Part shown: one piece after another, positions 49,047 to 57,937 of the stretch | How the letters are laid out: each line of letters starts with the position of its first letter | How positions within the stretch are numbered: position 1 is the stretch's first letter | Origin: Bdellovibrio reynosensis | Lineage (GTDB): Bacteria; Bdellovibrionota; Bdellovibrionia; Bdellovibrionales; Bdellovibrionaceae | Direction of reading: 5' to 3' | Assembly: GCF_022814725.1 (NCBI RefSeq) | Contig: NZ_CP093442.1 | Location: 1,922,001-1,986,000 of the forward strand | Length of the DNA stretch: 64,000 bases | Notes under the pieces: generated by a model | The model's database searches: none | What the model saw: only the letters and a program-made list of their open reading frames with translations | Told to the model about the DNA's origin: nothing | Position numbers and translations under genes: made by a program

Positions 49047-49700
49047 ATGAAGAAAATTGCAGTAGTTTTTTCCGGTTGCGGTCACCTTGACGGAAGCGAA
49101 ATCACAGAATCCGTGAGCCTTCTTATAGCCCTTCACCAAGCTGGAGCCGACGTTCATTGTTTTGCGCCAGATCTTGAAGTCCCAGCGATGAATCACGTCG
49201 CAAAACAACCTTCTAATGAAAAAAGAAATATCCTGACAGAATCTGCGCGCATTGCCCGTGGACAGATCACGGCTTTAGATAAACTTGTGACTAAGGAATT
49301 TGATGCTGTGGTTTTCCCCGGCGGTTATGGTGCTGCTAAAAATCTTAGTAACTGGGCTGAAAAAGGTGCCAAGTGCGAAGTTCATCCTGAAGTACAAAGA
49401 GTGATTAAAGAATTCCACGCTGAAAGCAAACCGATCGGTGCTTTATGTATCGCGCCTGTTTTATTAGCTCGCGTTTTGGGTGATAAAAAAATCACTGTAA
49501 CTGTGGGTGAAAACGGTGAAACTTCTGCAGAGATTCAAAAAACCGGAGCCATTCACGAAGAATGCCCTGTTGACGATTACATCACAGACCGTGAAAGTAA
49601 AATCGTGACGACTCCTGCTTACATGTATGGTGATGCAAAACCTAATGAAGTCTTCCAAGGAATTTTCGGCCTTGCCCACGAAATCGTCGAATGGGCGTAA
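49047..49700 (+). CDS. elbB: ElbB/ES1-type DJ-1/PfpI glyoxalase
   Basis: 217 aa. AVVFSGCGHLDGSEITESV at the N-terminus and AVVFPGGYGAAKNLSNWA are the ES1/ElbB pattern, with the nucleophile-elbow Cys in GALCIAPVLLA. ElbB is linked to isoprenoid metabolism and shows glyoxalase activity in E. coli. There is a GGAGG-type site before the ATG, and the gene stands alone. Confidence 0.92.
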   Translation: MKKIAVVFSGCGHLDGSEITESVSLLIALHQAGADVHCFAPDLEVPAMNHVAKQPSNEKRNILTESARIARGQITALDKLVTKEFDAVVFPGGYGAAKNLSNWAEKGAKCEVHPEVQRVIKEFHAESKPIGALCIAPVLLARVLGDKKITVTVGENGETSAEIQKTGAIHEECPVDDYITDRESKIVTTPAYMYGDAKPNEVFQGIFGLAHEIVEWA

Positions 49701-49725
49701 TATTTAGAACATGGATGATATAAAT

Positions 49726-50820
49726 ATGAATAAAAAAACTGTCGCTCTTATTTTTGGTGGTAAATCAGCAGAACACGAAGTGTCTTTACGTTCAGCGCGC
49801 AACATCGCTGATGCTTTAGATAAAGATAAATTCACACCAATGTTGGTTGGTATCAGCAAAGAAGGCAGCTGGTATCGCTTTCCTGACACTAAGATTTTCA
49901 CTGAAAATACTAAAATCGTAGATAGCGAGTTGCCAGCAAACGCTGAACCAGTGGCCCTGGTTTCTTTAAAAGGAAAACCAGTCCTTTATTCATTAAAAAG
50001 CCACTCTGAAACAAATATCGATATCGCCTTCCCGATTATGCACGGAACAATGGGTGAAGACGGAACCATCCAAGGACTTTTTAAAATGGTGCAAGTGCCA
50101 TTTGTAGGTTGTGGAGTATGGGGTTCTGCTGCCGGCATGGATAAAGAAGTCATGAAGCGACTTTTGCAAGAAGCGCAAATTCCAAATGCAAAATATCTTT
50201 TGCTTACTCCGTTTAAGAATATCACTTATGACGAAGTGGCTTCTAAGCTTGGTTCGCCATTTTTCATTAAACCTGCGAACGCGGGGTCTTCTGTTGGTGT
50301 TCATAAAATTAAAAGCGAAGCTGACTTTGCCGTTAAACTGAAAGACGCATTTCAATTCGACACAAAAGTTCTAGCTGAAGAATTTATCCAAGGTCGCGAA
50401 GTTGAAATTTCTGTGATGGGACATAACCACTCCCCTGAAGCTTCTTTGCCAGGTGAGATCATTCCGCAACATGAATTCTACTCTTATGAAGCCAAATATT
50501 TAGATGATAACGGCGCACTGTTGAAGATCCCTGCCGAAATCACCGGGGAGTCTTTGCAAAAAATGCAAAGTCTAGCTAAGAAGACTTACCAAGTGATGGG
50601 CTGTGACGGCCTAACCCGGGTGGACTTTTTCTTACGTCCTAATGGCGAGTTTTATATCAACGAAATCAACACAATCCCTGGTTTTACCAAGATTTCGATG
50701 TATCCAAAAATGTGGGAAGCGACTGGATTAAGTTATAAAGATCTGATCACTAGACTGATAATACTTGGCTTTGAAAAATATGAAGCCGAACAAAAACTGA
50801 AAACTAGTTACTTAGACTGA
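49726..50820 (+). CDS. ddl: D-alanine--D-alanine ligase
   Basis: 364 aa from the ATG at 49726. Another ATG 15 nt earlier is possible, and neither has a strong ribosome site. Ddl makes the D-Ala-D-Ala end of peptidoglycan precursors. Features are [32 protein letters not shown], the ATP-grasp segments [20 protein letters not shown] and EVEISVMGH, and [20 protein letters not shown] (metal-binding Glu/Asn). It is not in a division-cell-wall cluster here. Confidence 0.95.
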   Translation: MNKKTVALIFGGKSAEHEVSLRSARNIADALDKDKFTPMLVGISKEGSWYRFPDTKIFTENTKIVDSELPANAEPVALVSLKGKPVLYSLKSHSETNIDIAFPIMHGTMGEDGTIQGLFKMVQVPFVGCGVWGSAAGMDKEVMKRLLQEAQIPNAKYLLLTPFKNITYDEVASKLGSPFFIKPANAGSSVGVHKIKSEADFAVKLKDAFQFDTKVLAEEFIQGREVEISVMGHNHSPEASLPGEIIPQHEFYSYEAKYLDDNGALLKIPAEITGESLQKMQSLAKKTYQVMGCDGLTRVDFFLRPNGEFYINEINTIPGFTKISMYPKMWEATGLSYKDLITRLIILGFEKYEAEQKLKTSYLD

Positions 50821-50869
50821 TAAGACTAGATTTTTCTTCAGATTTGGTGTCTTTTGTTCGATAACTATC

Positions 50870-52858
50870 ATGGTGAAAATTAGACGACTCTGGACCCATT
50901 TATCAGTTTCAAAAAAACTGTTCATTGTTATCGGCGTGATGGCTTTGCTTATCGCCCTAGAGCTATTGACGTTGCTGTTTGCCATGAACACGTTGTCAGC
51001 CGTTCGTACTTTCGTATCAGGTGAAAGTGCGTGGTCCAAGGCACAAAAAGATGCCGTTATTTCTTTACACAAATATGCTTTCACTAGAAACGCAAAAGAC
51101 TATGAAGCCTTTGAACAAGCTTTACTTGTTCCCCGCGGTGATACCAAAGCTCGTCATGCTTTAGAAGAAACTCCGATCAATTTAGAAAAAGCACGCCAAG
51201 GGTTTTTACAGGGAATGGTTCATCCTGATGATATTCCAGGGGTCATTCTGCTTATCACGCGCTTTAAGAACTTCAGTCACGTTGAAAAAGCGATTATCAT
51301 TTGGCGACAAGGTGATGACCTTACAAATGAAATCAGCGCCTATGGTTCTGATTTGCATGATCTGATCCAGAGAAACTCTACATCCCAAGAATTGATGCCC
51401 ACATTAGAAAAGATCAACGACCTGAATGACAGATTATCTGCTTTAGAAGTTGAATTCTCTCGCACCTTGGGTGAGGCTTCTCGTTTTATTGAAAACGTTT
51501 TAATGCTCGCCCTTCTTATCGTTGTGATGGTTGTTGAAACCACGGGCTTGGTTCTTACTTTCACTTTCAGTCGCAATCTGTCTAAAGGCCTTAAAGAACT
51601 CAACGAAGCGGCCCATGCCGTTGGCCAAGGAAAGTTTGACGTGCAAGTTCCTGTGCGCTCTGGTGATGAACTAGGCCAGCTTGCAGAAGGCCTTAACAAA
51701 ATGGCGGCAGACCTTGAAGACAGTATCGGTGTGCGACGTCAGGCTGAACAAGCTAACAAACTAAAAAGCTTATTCTTAGCGAATATGTCCCACGAGATCA
51801 GAACACCATTAAACGCCATCATTGGATTTTCTGAAATCTTAATGGATCCACGAGTGTCAGAAGAAGATCGCCAAAGTTATGTGAATATCATCCATCGTAC
51901 CGGCGAAAATCTGACTCGCATCATTAATGACATCCTTGACCTATCTAAGGTGGAAGCAGGTCACTTAGAAATTCAAAAAAGTTCATTTGATTTACCTGTA
52001 TTCTTAGAAGAGATCCGCAACGTCATCACCGCAAAAAGCGTTGAAAAGAAGTTACAGGTTGAATTCAGACAGCTCAACGATGTGCCACAGACCTTGTACA
52101 CAGATCAACTTCGATTGCGCCAGATTCTGACGAACATTCTTGGCAATGCCGTTAAGTTTACTGATTCTGGATCTGTTATCATGAGCTATGAAGTTTTATA
52201 CGGCAGTCTTATTTTCACTATCCGCGATACCGGAGTGGGAATTCCACATGAAAAGATTCCGGTATTGTTTCAGCCCTTTACACAAATTGATAACTCATTA
52301 TCAAGAAAATATGAAGGCACTGGCTTGGGACTAGTTCTTTCTAGAAAGCTTGCCCAAATGCTTGGCGGGAACGTCAGCCTTGAAAATTCTAGATTGCACG
52401 AAGGCAGTACTTTTGTTGTTAGTATCCAGTTAGAAGAAACTCCTTCAAGCCTTGCCTCGGCCCCGCTACAGAAAAACAAAGAAAATTTGATGCTTGAAGG
52501 TGCCAAGGTTCTTTTAGTTGATGACGTTGAAGACAATCGAATCTTGGTGCAAAGGCTTTTGAGTAAAAGAGGAGCCAGTGTCACCTGCGCTTCTGACGGA
52601 CAAGAAGGTTTGTCTAAAGCTTTAAGTGAAGACTTCGATGTCATCTTAATGGATATTCAAATGCCTGTGATGGATGGTTATGAGGCAACTCGTAAACTGC
52701 GTGAATCAGGTTATAAAAAACCTATTATCGCATTAACAGCGCACGCGATGAAAGACGACCGCGAGCGCTGTATTGAAGCGGGATGTTCTGATTATTTAAC
52801 TAAACCCGTGCAGGTTGATGAACTTGTGCGCACGATCTTAGGATACTTAAAAGCTTAA
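50870..52858 (+). CDS. Membrane hybrid histidine kinase (HAMP-HisKA-HATPase-REC)
   Basis: 662 aa. TM1 is about residues 17-41, a helical periplasmic sensor about 42-205, and TM2 about 208-232. HAMP follows (LKELNEAAHAVGQGKFDVQV). HisKA is FLANMSHEIRTPLNAIIGF, HATPase has NILGNAVKFTDSG, RDTGVGIP and GTGLGLVLS, and the receiver has VILMDIQMPVMDGYEA with LTKPV. It resembles the other hybrid kinase in its catalytic part but has a different, four-helix-type sensor. There is no adjacent response regulator with an output domain. Confidence 0.92.
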   Translation: MVKIRRLWTHLSVSKKLFIVIGVMALLIALELLTLLFAMNTLSAVRTFVSGESAWSKAQKDAVISLHKYAFTRNAKDYEAFEQALLVPRGDTKARHALEETPINLEKARQGFLQGMVHPDDIPGVILLITRFKNFSHVEKAIIIWRQGDDLTNEISAYGSDLHDLIQRNSTSQELMPTLEKINDLNDRLSALEVEFSRTLGEASRFIENVLMLALLIVVMVVETTGLVLTFTFSRNLSKGLKELNEAAHAVGQGKFDVQVPVRSGDELGQLAEGLNKMAADLEDSIGVRRQAEQANKLKSLFLANMSHEIRTPLNAIIGFSEILMDPRVSEEDRQSYVNIIHRTGENLTRIINDILDLSKVEAGHLEIQKSSFDLPVFLEEIRNVITAKSVEKKLQVEFRQLNDVPQTLYTDQLRLRQILTNILGNAVKFTDSGSVIMSYEVLYGSLIFTIRDTGVGIPHEKIPVLFQPFTQIDNSLSRKYEGTGLGLVLSRKLAQMLGGNVSLENSRLHEGSTFVVSIQLEETPSSLASAPLQKNKENLMLEGAKVLLVDDVEDNRILVQRLLSKRGASVTCASDGQEGLSKALSEDFDVILMDIQMPVMDGYEATRKLRESGYKKPIIALTAHAMKDDRERCIEAGCSDYLTKPVQVDELVRTILGYLKA

Positions 52859-53778
52859 TGGCATTCTGCGCCTTCGGGCGTGACTATGCAGTACTCTTGA
52901 ACGATTCCATTTTTCCCGCTTAAGCCGTTGTCACCTTTGGGCCCTACAGCTCCGGGTTTTTTATAGACGGCGATTTCACATTTTCGTTTTGATTTCGCGG
53001 GATCGCCGCCAGCACCACCCTGTCCGCCCTGTCCACCAACGCCTCCCCTTCCGGCGTTTTTCTGGATATTTAATTTCACGTCTGTGTTGTCTTCGATTTC
53101 AAGTAGAAGAGTTCCAGAATTACCACCATCAGTACCATTAGTTCCTGAATGTCCTTTTTTTCCTGGACCAGGCGCAGCCGACTCTCGCGAAGGATTATTA
53201 CTACCTTTACAGTAAACTTCAGCGACACTCCCAGGTATTCCCTTCATTGTAGCGTCAGGCGGATTTCCGGCTAAACCATCGGCACCATTTTCACCCTGAA
53301 GATAGATCTTCGTAGGACCTTGCGCCTTTTCGATCTTGATCACAAGATGTCCACCATTCTTTCCTGTGATTCCAACATGCGCTCGTGCAGAGGACGGAAA
53401 CGTCGCTATGGTGCCATCATCTGAAAGTAACTTTTTTATTTTTAATTCCACATCGTGACCTTGAGTATACAACGCGCCTCTATGTGTGATTTTTACGGTG
53501 TCAAAGGTAAAAGCGTATTTTCCAGGTTGATAAGGACGGCTTTTAATCAAGTCCATCTCTGTTTGATTAATCCAGCGACCATCGATTAAGTAGTAAGGTT
53601 CATCTACAACCCATGCTGAAGAATCAATAGAATCGTCTGATGTGTCTTCTTCTATTGTCGCCGGCGGAACAACCTTCTTTTTTGAATCGGTCTCATTGTT
53701 ATCGCGAACTTCCACACATCCCAAAAGGAAGGCGCCGAAATGTAAAAGGATAATTAAAAAAATCATTTTTCTTTTCAT
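52855..53778 (-). CDS. Glycine-rich, collagen-like lipoprotein
   Basis: 307 aa, ATG with AAGGAG 6 nt upstream. The lipobox is LLGC (Cys21). The C-terminal half contains Gly-rich runs such as GENGADGLAGNPP, GPGKKGHSGTNGTDGGNSG and GGVGGQGGQGGAGGDP, with GXY-like spacing. Separate beta-type segments lie between them. It is similar in look to surface Gly-rich repeat proteins. Binding or adhesive roles are possible, but there is no family call. Its stop overlaps the kinase stop on the other strand. Confidence 0.72.
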   Translation of the reverse strand: MKRKMIFLIILLHFGAFLLGCVEVRDNNETDSKKKVVPPATIEEDTSDDSIDSSAWVVDEPYYLIDGRWINQTEMDLIKSRPYQPGKYAFTFDTVKITHRGALYTQGHDVELKIKKLLSDDGTIATFPSSARAHVGITGKNGGHLVIKIEKAQGPTKIYLQGENGADGLAGNPPDATMKGIPGSVAEVYCKGSNNPSRESAAPGPGKKGHSGTNGTDGGNSGTLLLEIEDNTDVKLNIQKNAGRGGVGGQGGQGGAGGDPAKSKRKCEIAVYKKPGAVGPKGDNGLSGKNGIVQEYCIVTPEGAECH

Positions 53779-53959
53779 GAATACTCCTTATTCACAAGCG
53801 GTCTTATTCAAATCGCAAGCTCGCGGAAAAGGTATTTTAAGCAGGGCGGACAGCCGCGCCCCGGACTTAGGCCTGTGAACGGCTTTTGCAGTAAAGCACT
53901 ATGGTTCAAGGATGAAGTCTTCCCCATTGTTGGGGAAAGTAGTGAAGGATTACACAGCA

Positions 53960-54166
53960 ATGGAATACAACAAGATCAATTACTTTGAAAAAATCGACTC
54001 GACGAAACACCGCGAGTTTATAATTTCCCAAAACAATTGCATACTTTGCGGCAGTGTCCTTGAACTAAAACACATTTCTGACAAAATGATTTCTGAAATT
54101 ACTGAAGAAGCTTTTTGCCCCCATTGCGAAGTCAAAACTCGGGCACGTACGCATATTCTCAACTAA
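53960..54166 (+). CDS. Small zinc-ribbon protein
   Basis: 68 aa from the ATG at 53960 with GAAGGA about 11 nt upstream. An in-frame ATG 48 nt earlier is weaker. The metal site is NCILCGS...FCPHCEVK, two CxxC pairs 30 residues apart, typical of a zinc ribbon. It is otherwise basic and without a TM segment. It may bind nucleic acid or protein. The gene is a single unit with a terminator that overlaps the convergent gene. Confidence 0.65.
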   Translation: MEYNKINYFEKIDSTKHREFIISQNNCILCGSVLELKHISDKMISEITEEAFCPHCEVKTRARTHILN

Positions 54167-54199
54167 ATTTTGTCAGAATAACGTCAGCCTTCGTCAGAG

Positions 54200-54232
54200 A
54201 ATTGACATTATTAGAGGGCTGTCAATTTTTTT
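54200..54232 (+). terminator. Terminator inside the convergent aldehyde-dehydrogenase gene
   Basis: AATTGACA (54200-54207) pairs with TGTCAATT (54220-54227), followed by T residues. The right arm and T tract code for the last residues of the minus-strand gene (stop at 54211). Confidence 0.7.
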
Positions 54233-55617
54233 ACATCCGAATAAAATGAACCTGCCCAGGACATATCAGGATTTCCGAAACTAGATTGTTTATGACCGAA
54301 AATAGTCAGCGGTTCAGCGTCAAGCCAACCATTTAAAAACACATGAGCACACTCTAAAGACGCCGCCGGTTTCATTAATTTTTCTTCTGGACCCCAGACG
54401 ACAGCAGAGTGTCCAAGATACGCGGTGTTCGCCCATTTTAACATTTCGTGCTGATACTTTACCGGAGTTATTAAAAGTAACGGTCCTGCCAGTTCATCTT
54501 GTTGAAGGACGCTGCAATTTGAAAGATCTAACATCACCGTGGGACGATAGAAATTGCCGGATGAAGTTTCTTTTTGTGCTCCGACTAAGATTTTGCCGTG
54601 TTCTTGTCGCCCGCTTTGAATTTTCTCGTCGATAGATTCACTAGCAGCAGAAGAAATCAATGGTGTCCACATTTCCTGCCCGCGAGGGTCTTTAAGCGGC
54701 TGCAAAGTTTCAAAATAATTTTTTACAAGGGCAGTAAAATCTTTGGCCTGATTTTCAAGAACGAAAACGCGCGAGATGTTCCAACACAATTGGGATTGAC
54801 CCATTAAAAATGGATACAAAATTTGGGGAAGAAGGTTTTTATAATCTGTATCACCAAGAATTAGGCAAGCATTCTTAGCACTGCCGCTTAGTTGTAGTTT
54901 TTTTAATTGGGATACACTGGCTTTAGCAATGGCTTCCATCGTGCTTGTTTTACCGGCTGCACTGATCGCACGAATGCCGGGATGGCTAGCAAGAATATGC
55001 CCCACATCGCTAGTTCCATTAAGAATATTCACAATCCCGGGCGGAAGATTCGCCGCATTGATGGCATCTGCAAGCACCTTTGCAGTAATCGGCGAATGTT
55101 CAGAAACTTTTATTATAACGGTATTCCCTGCAGCTAAAGCGGGTGCCAGTCTTTCGGTTACAAGGCGTAAAGACAAACACCAGGAAGTGATAATGCCCAC
55201 CACACCCACAGGTGATGGCAAAACATTTTTAGGCAAGGGATCCAAAACTTCAGCGGCAACTAATCTTAAGTTTTTTACAGCAACATCCACGTTGTTTGAG
55301 CGTGAAAATGATTGCGCCAACCCCTGATGAAGTGCTTCTTGGTAAGCGATCTCGCTAGCCTTTTGTTCTAGGTGTTCGGCGATTTTTAATAAGTAATTCG
55401 CACGCTCTGGGGCTGCTAATTCTTTCCAAGCGATTTGCGCTTTTTTAGCAGCCTGGATAGCTTTAATAACATCCATCGCGTCAGAGTTTGAAACTTGCGC
55501 CAGAAGACTTCCATCAAAAGGTGAAAGCTTAGTAAAACTTGTCGCATTCAGCGCTGGAGCAAATTCAGAATGAATGTAATTTAAAATTTCCAAATCGCAG
55601 TCCTTTGGTGGTTGCAC
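54211..55617 (-). CDS. Aldehyde dehydrogenase homologue lacking key catalytic residues
   Basis: 468 aa with the ALDH fold throughout. Active ALDHs have Asn in PWNFP, Glu in LELGGK and the nucleophile Cys. Here the first is SWCLSL (Cys147), the second LQLSGSAK (Gln242), while the nucleophile Cys278 (QLCWNISRVFV) is kept. The NAD-loop FTGS-x-x-G reads ISAAGKTSTME. Loss of the general-base Glu and the oxyanion Asn should block normal dehydrogenase turnover. It could be a pseudoenzyme or have an acyl-transfer or other activity. The frame is intact and unbroken. Confidence 0.8.
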   Translation of the reverse strand: MQPPKDCDLEILNYIHSEFAPALNATSFTKLSPFDGSLLAQVSNSDAMDVIKAIQAAKKAQIAWKELAAPERANYLLKIAEHLEQKASEIAYQEALHQGLAQSFSRSNNVDVAVKNLRLVAAEVLDPLPKNVLPSPVGVVGIITSWCLSLRLVTERLAPALAAGNTVIIKVSEHSPITAKVLADAINAANLPPGIVNILNGTSDVGHILASHPGIRAISAAGKTSTMEAIAKASVSQLKKLQLSGSAKNACLILGDTDYKNLLPQILYPFLMGQSQLCWNISRVFVLENQAKDFTALVKNYFETLQPLKDPRGQEMWTPLISSAASESIDEKIQSGRQEHGKILVGAQKETSSGNFYRPTVMLDLSNCSVLQQDELAGPLLLITPVKYQHEMLKWANTAYLGHSAVVWGPEEKLMKPAASLECAHVFLNGWLDAEPLTIFGHKQSSFGNPDMSWAGSFYSDVKKLTAL

Positions 55618-55651
55618 TAACTTAGTACAACATCAAAGGATACTCAATGAT

Positions 55652-56119
55652 CTAGCCGCAGGTTTTGATACCACCGCACTGATGAATGACGCTAAAAGTG
55701 GCTGTATTAAATTTAATAGTACGGGCCGTGCCGCCGCCCACATCTTTATCAACAATAGGGATGCCTAAGCTTTTTAACAGGTCTTCTGCGATCTGGATAT
55801 TTTTCTTACCTATGAGGGGGCCAAGAGCGGCTACTCCGGTAACATTGGCACCGCCATAGATCTTTGCTTGCAACATTTGACGATTGGCCCCTAAGCGCAC
55901 GCATTCTTGTACTAACATCGGAATAGCATAGATCCCATAACGAGGGCTGTTGCCATCTTTCTCGGGTCCGCTTTCGCTTAATAAGTAATGGTTTAGGCCG
56001 CCAATACCGGTCGAAGGATCGTGCAATGCCACAGCCACACAGGAACCCAGAAGGGTCGAAACAATCGTTTCTTTTTTAAATGCAGCAAGTTTGCCCGGCA
56101 AAAGGTAGAAGCTATCCAT
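55652..56119 (-). CDS. cheD: Chemoreceptor glutamine deamidase CheD
   Basis: 155 aa. Catalytic Cys27 (LLGSCVAV) and His44 (GGLNHYLL) are at the same positions as the catalytic pair known from Thermotoga CheD. YGGANV and the GGGTARTIKFN ending are also family-typical. CheD deamidates glutamines on chemoreceptors and binds CheC. No che operon is near, so it may serve receptors elsewhere. Confidence 0.92.
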   Translation of the reverse strand: MDSFYLLPGKLAAFKKETIVSTLLGSCVAVALHDPSTGIGGLNHYLLSESGPEKDGNSPRYGIYAIPMLVQECVRLGANRQMLQAKIYGGANVTGVAALGPLIGKKNIQIAEDLLKSLGIPIVDKDVGGGTARTIKFNTATFSVIHQCGGIKTCG

Positions 56120-56181
56120 GAGGGATCTATCGGAATATTTTGATAGTTTGGTAAGCTAAAAATCAAGGGTCTTGAAAAAGG

Positions 56182-56211
56182 AAAGAGCGGCACTAGGCCG
56201 CTCTTTTTTTA
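56182..56211. terminator. Bidirectional Rho-independent terminator
   Basis: AAAGAGCGGC pairs with GCCGCTCTTT around ACTAG, with T on the plus side and pyrimidines on the minus side. It probably ends the imelysin operon (minus strand). The rest of the 295-bp gap holds a CGGTCT/AGACCG hairpin (56244-56258) and a TGGTTA/TAACCA pair, with no gene seen. Confidence 0.8.
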
Positions 56212-56414
56212 TAGATTCTTTCGAATCCCCGGCGAAAGCAGTACGGTCTAAGAGACCGCCACCTCCGCCTTGGTTATACGACTATACTTAACCATAGACA
56301 CCACCCCCTTCCCAGCCCCAATAGAGGCTTTAGTTGATAGTACCTGAAGTGCGGGGATTTTCGCCATACTGATCCAGTCTAGATTTTACTTGATAGATCA
56401 ATATGAAACGAAAA

Positions 56415-57923
56415 TTAGAGAGATCGAATAAATTGAATCAAAGCAGTGCGATCTGCTTTAGGAAGATTTACGAACTTTCCTTTAGAATGTTCTGCTTCCC
56501 CACCATGCCACAGAATAGCTTCTTCAATCGTGCGGGCGCGACCGTCGTGCAGGAAACCGGCACGTGGATTCACAGTTTGTGTATGGCCAATTCCCCACAA
56601 GGGACGTGTTTTCCATTGTCTTCCGTTTGCATCGAAATCTTGGCGACCGTCAGCCAACCCATCACCCATGTCATGTAATAGCATGTCGGTGTATGGATAA
56701 ATCTTTTGGTTGCTGAAGGCTTTGATTTCGTGGGGGCCAGTTACGAAACTAGGTTGGTGACAAGTCGTGCAATTCACTTGCGCAAACAAACCTGCACCAC
56801 GAATGACTTCGGCTTCAGTCACATTTCTGCGCGAAGGAATCGCCAAGGTTTGAGAATAGAACACTAAACCATCGCCGACCTCATCCGCAGTTTCTAGCTT
56901 ACCTGGATAGTTGGTGTTCTTTTTGAATTGTTCAAATAGCGGAGTACCTGCAATGCTTTCTTGCGGGAAAGCGTAGTTTGTAACACCGATGTCACCACGA
57001 AGTGCACCCAGGGATTGATGGAATACAGAGGGAGTATTGTTCTTCAAACCGAAGCGCCCCATTGAAACGGGATAGGGATCGTTAGACATAAGTTTCTTGA
57101 TATCTAAAACCCAATTTACTTTGCCGTATACGCCCTCATCTGATAGATCGCGAGCCGCTAAAGCAAGAATGTCTGATTCTTTAATCGCCTCAAGCAAACC
57201 AAGGCCGATCATCAAAGTGCCCATGCGCGGACTTGTTTTGACGTCTTTTTCATAAAGACGACTGCGCATTTGCCCAGTCACAGAATCAAAATATTCATCA
57301 TAGGCGCCAGTAATTTTAAACACCGGCTTACGCAGTTGCACGACTTCACCATCAGGATAAGTGAAAGCGCTTTTTTCATTCTTCATCCACACTTGCGCTT
57401 GGCCCGCACCTGGAAAATCCGTGCGAGCTCCCATTGAGCCTAAGTGAAAAAGTTGATCAGAAAAACCAGGCACCGGAATAGGAGCGCCCCAGTTGGTAGC
57501 TGCGTTCTTTGGATGGTTTAGACCATCTTCAATACTGATCCTTAAGAAGATTGATTCATTTTGTTTTAATTGAACCCACTCTTTACCAAACGGAACAACT
57601 GGTAATTGTCCACGACCGTCTTTTGCGTGGCAGGCTGCACAGTTGGTGTTGTTGTAAACAGGTCCCAAGCCGTATTCAGATCTGCTCGTATCGTCAGAAA
57701 AATTGGATTCAAATAAAGCATCACCCTTCAGGTGAAGCTCAATTTCTTCTTCAGTTAAATTCGCTGCTGGATTGCGGAAGGCTTGCGCGGATTCACCTTT
57801 AAAAAACACCGTGGTGTCACCACCCGTTTTTACCGCGTGAACGTAATCCATATTCACTGGAGCTGCGTGAGCAGCTCCGCTTAGTACCAGATTTACCGCA
57901 AGAATAAAGAAACAAGCCTTCAT
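56415..57923 (-). CDS. Di-haem thiol-oxidoreductase/peroxidase-like protein
   Basis: 502 aa with a signal peptide (about residues 1-20). Two c-type haem sites: CAACH (95-99) and CTTCH (385-389). The plan is that of di-haem oxidoreductases (DUF1111, also called thiol oxidoreductase), which sit with imelysin genes in iron-uptake loci. Conserved FLHDGRARTIEEAILWHGGE lies near the C-terminus. It works in the periplasm. The exact redox substrate is not known for the family. Confidence 0.85.
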   Translation of the reverse strand: MKACFFILAVNLVLSGAAHAAPVNMDYVHAVKTGGDTTVFFKGESAQAFRNPAANLTEEEIELHLKGDALFESNFSDDTSRSEYGLGPVYNNTNCAACHAKDGRGQLPVVPFGKEWVQLKQNESIFLRISIEDGLNHPKNAATNWGAPIPVPGFSDQLFHLGSMGARTDFPGAGQAQVWMKNEKSAFTYPDGEVVQLRKPVFKITGAYDEYFDSVTGQMRSRLYEKDVKTSPRMGTLMIGLGLLEAIKESDILALAARDLSDEGVYGKVNWVLDIKKLMSNDPYPVSMGRFGLKNNTPSVFHQSLGALRGDIGVTNYAFPQESIAGTPLFEQFKKNTNYPGKLETADEVGDGLVFYSQTLAIPSRRNVTEAEVIRGAGLFAQVNCTTCHQPSFVTGPHEIKAFSNQKIYPYTDMLLHDMGDGLADGRQDFDANGRQWKTRPLWGIGHTQTVNPRAGFLHDGRARTIEEAILWHGGEAEHSKGKFVNLPKADRTALIQFIRSL

Positions 57924-57937
57924 ACGATCCTCGAAAA

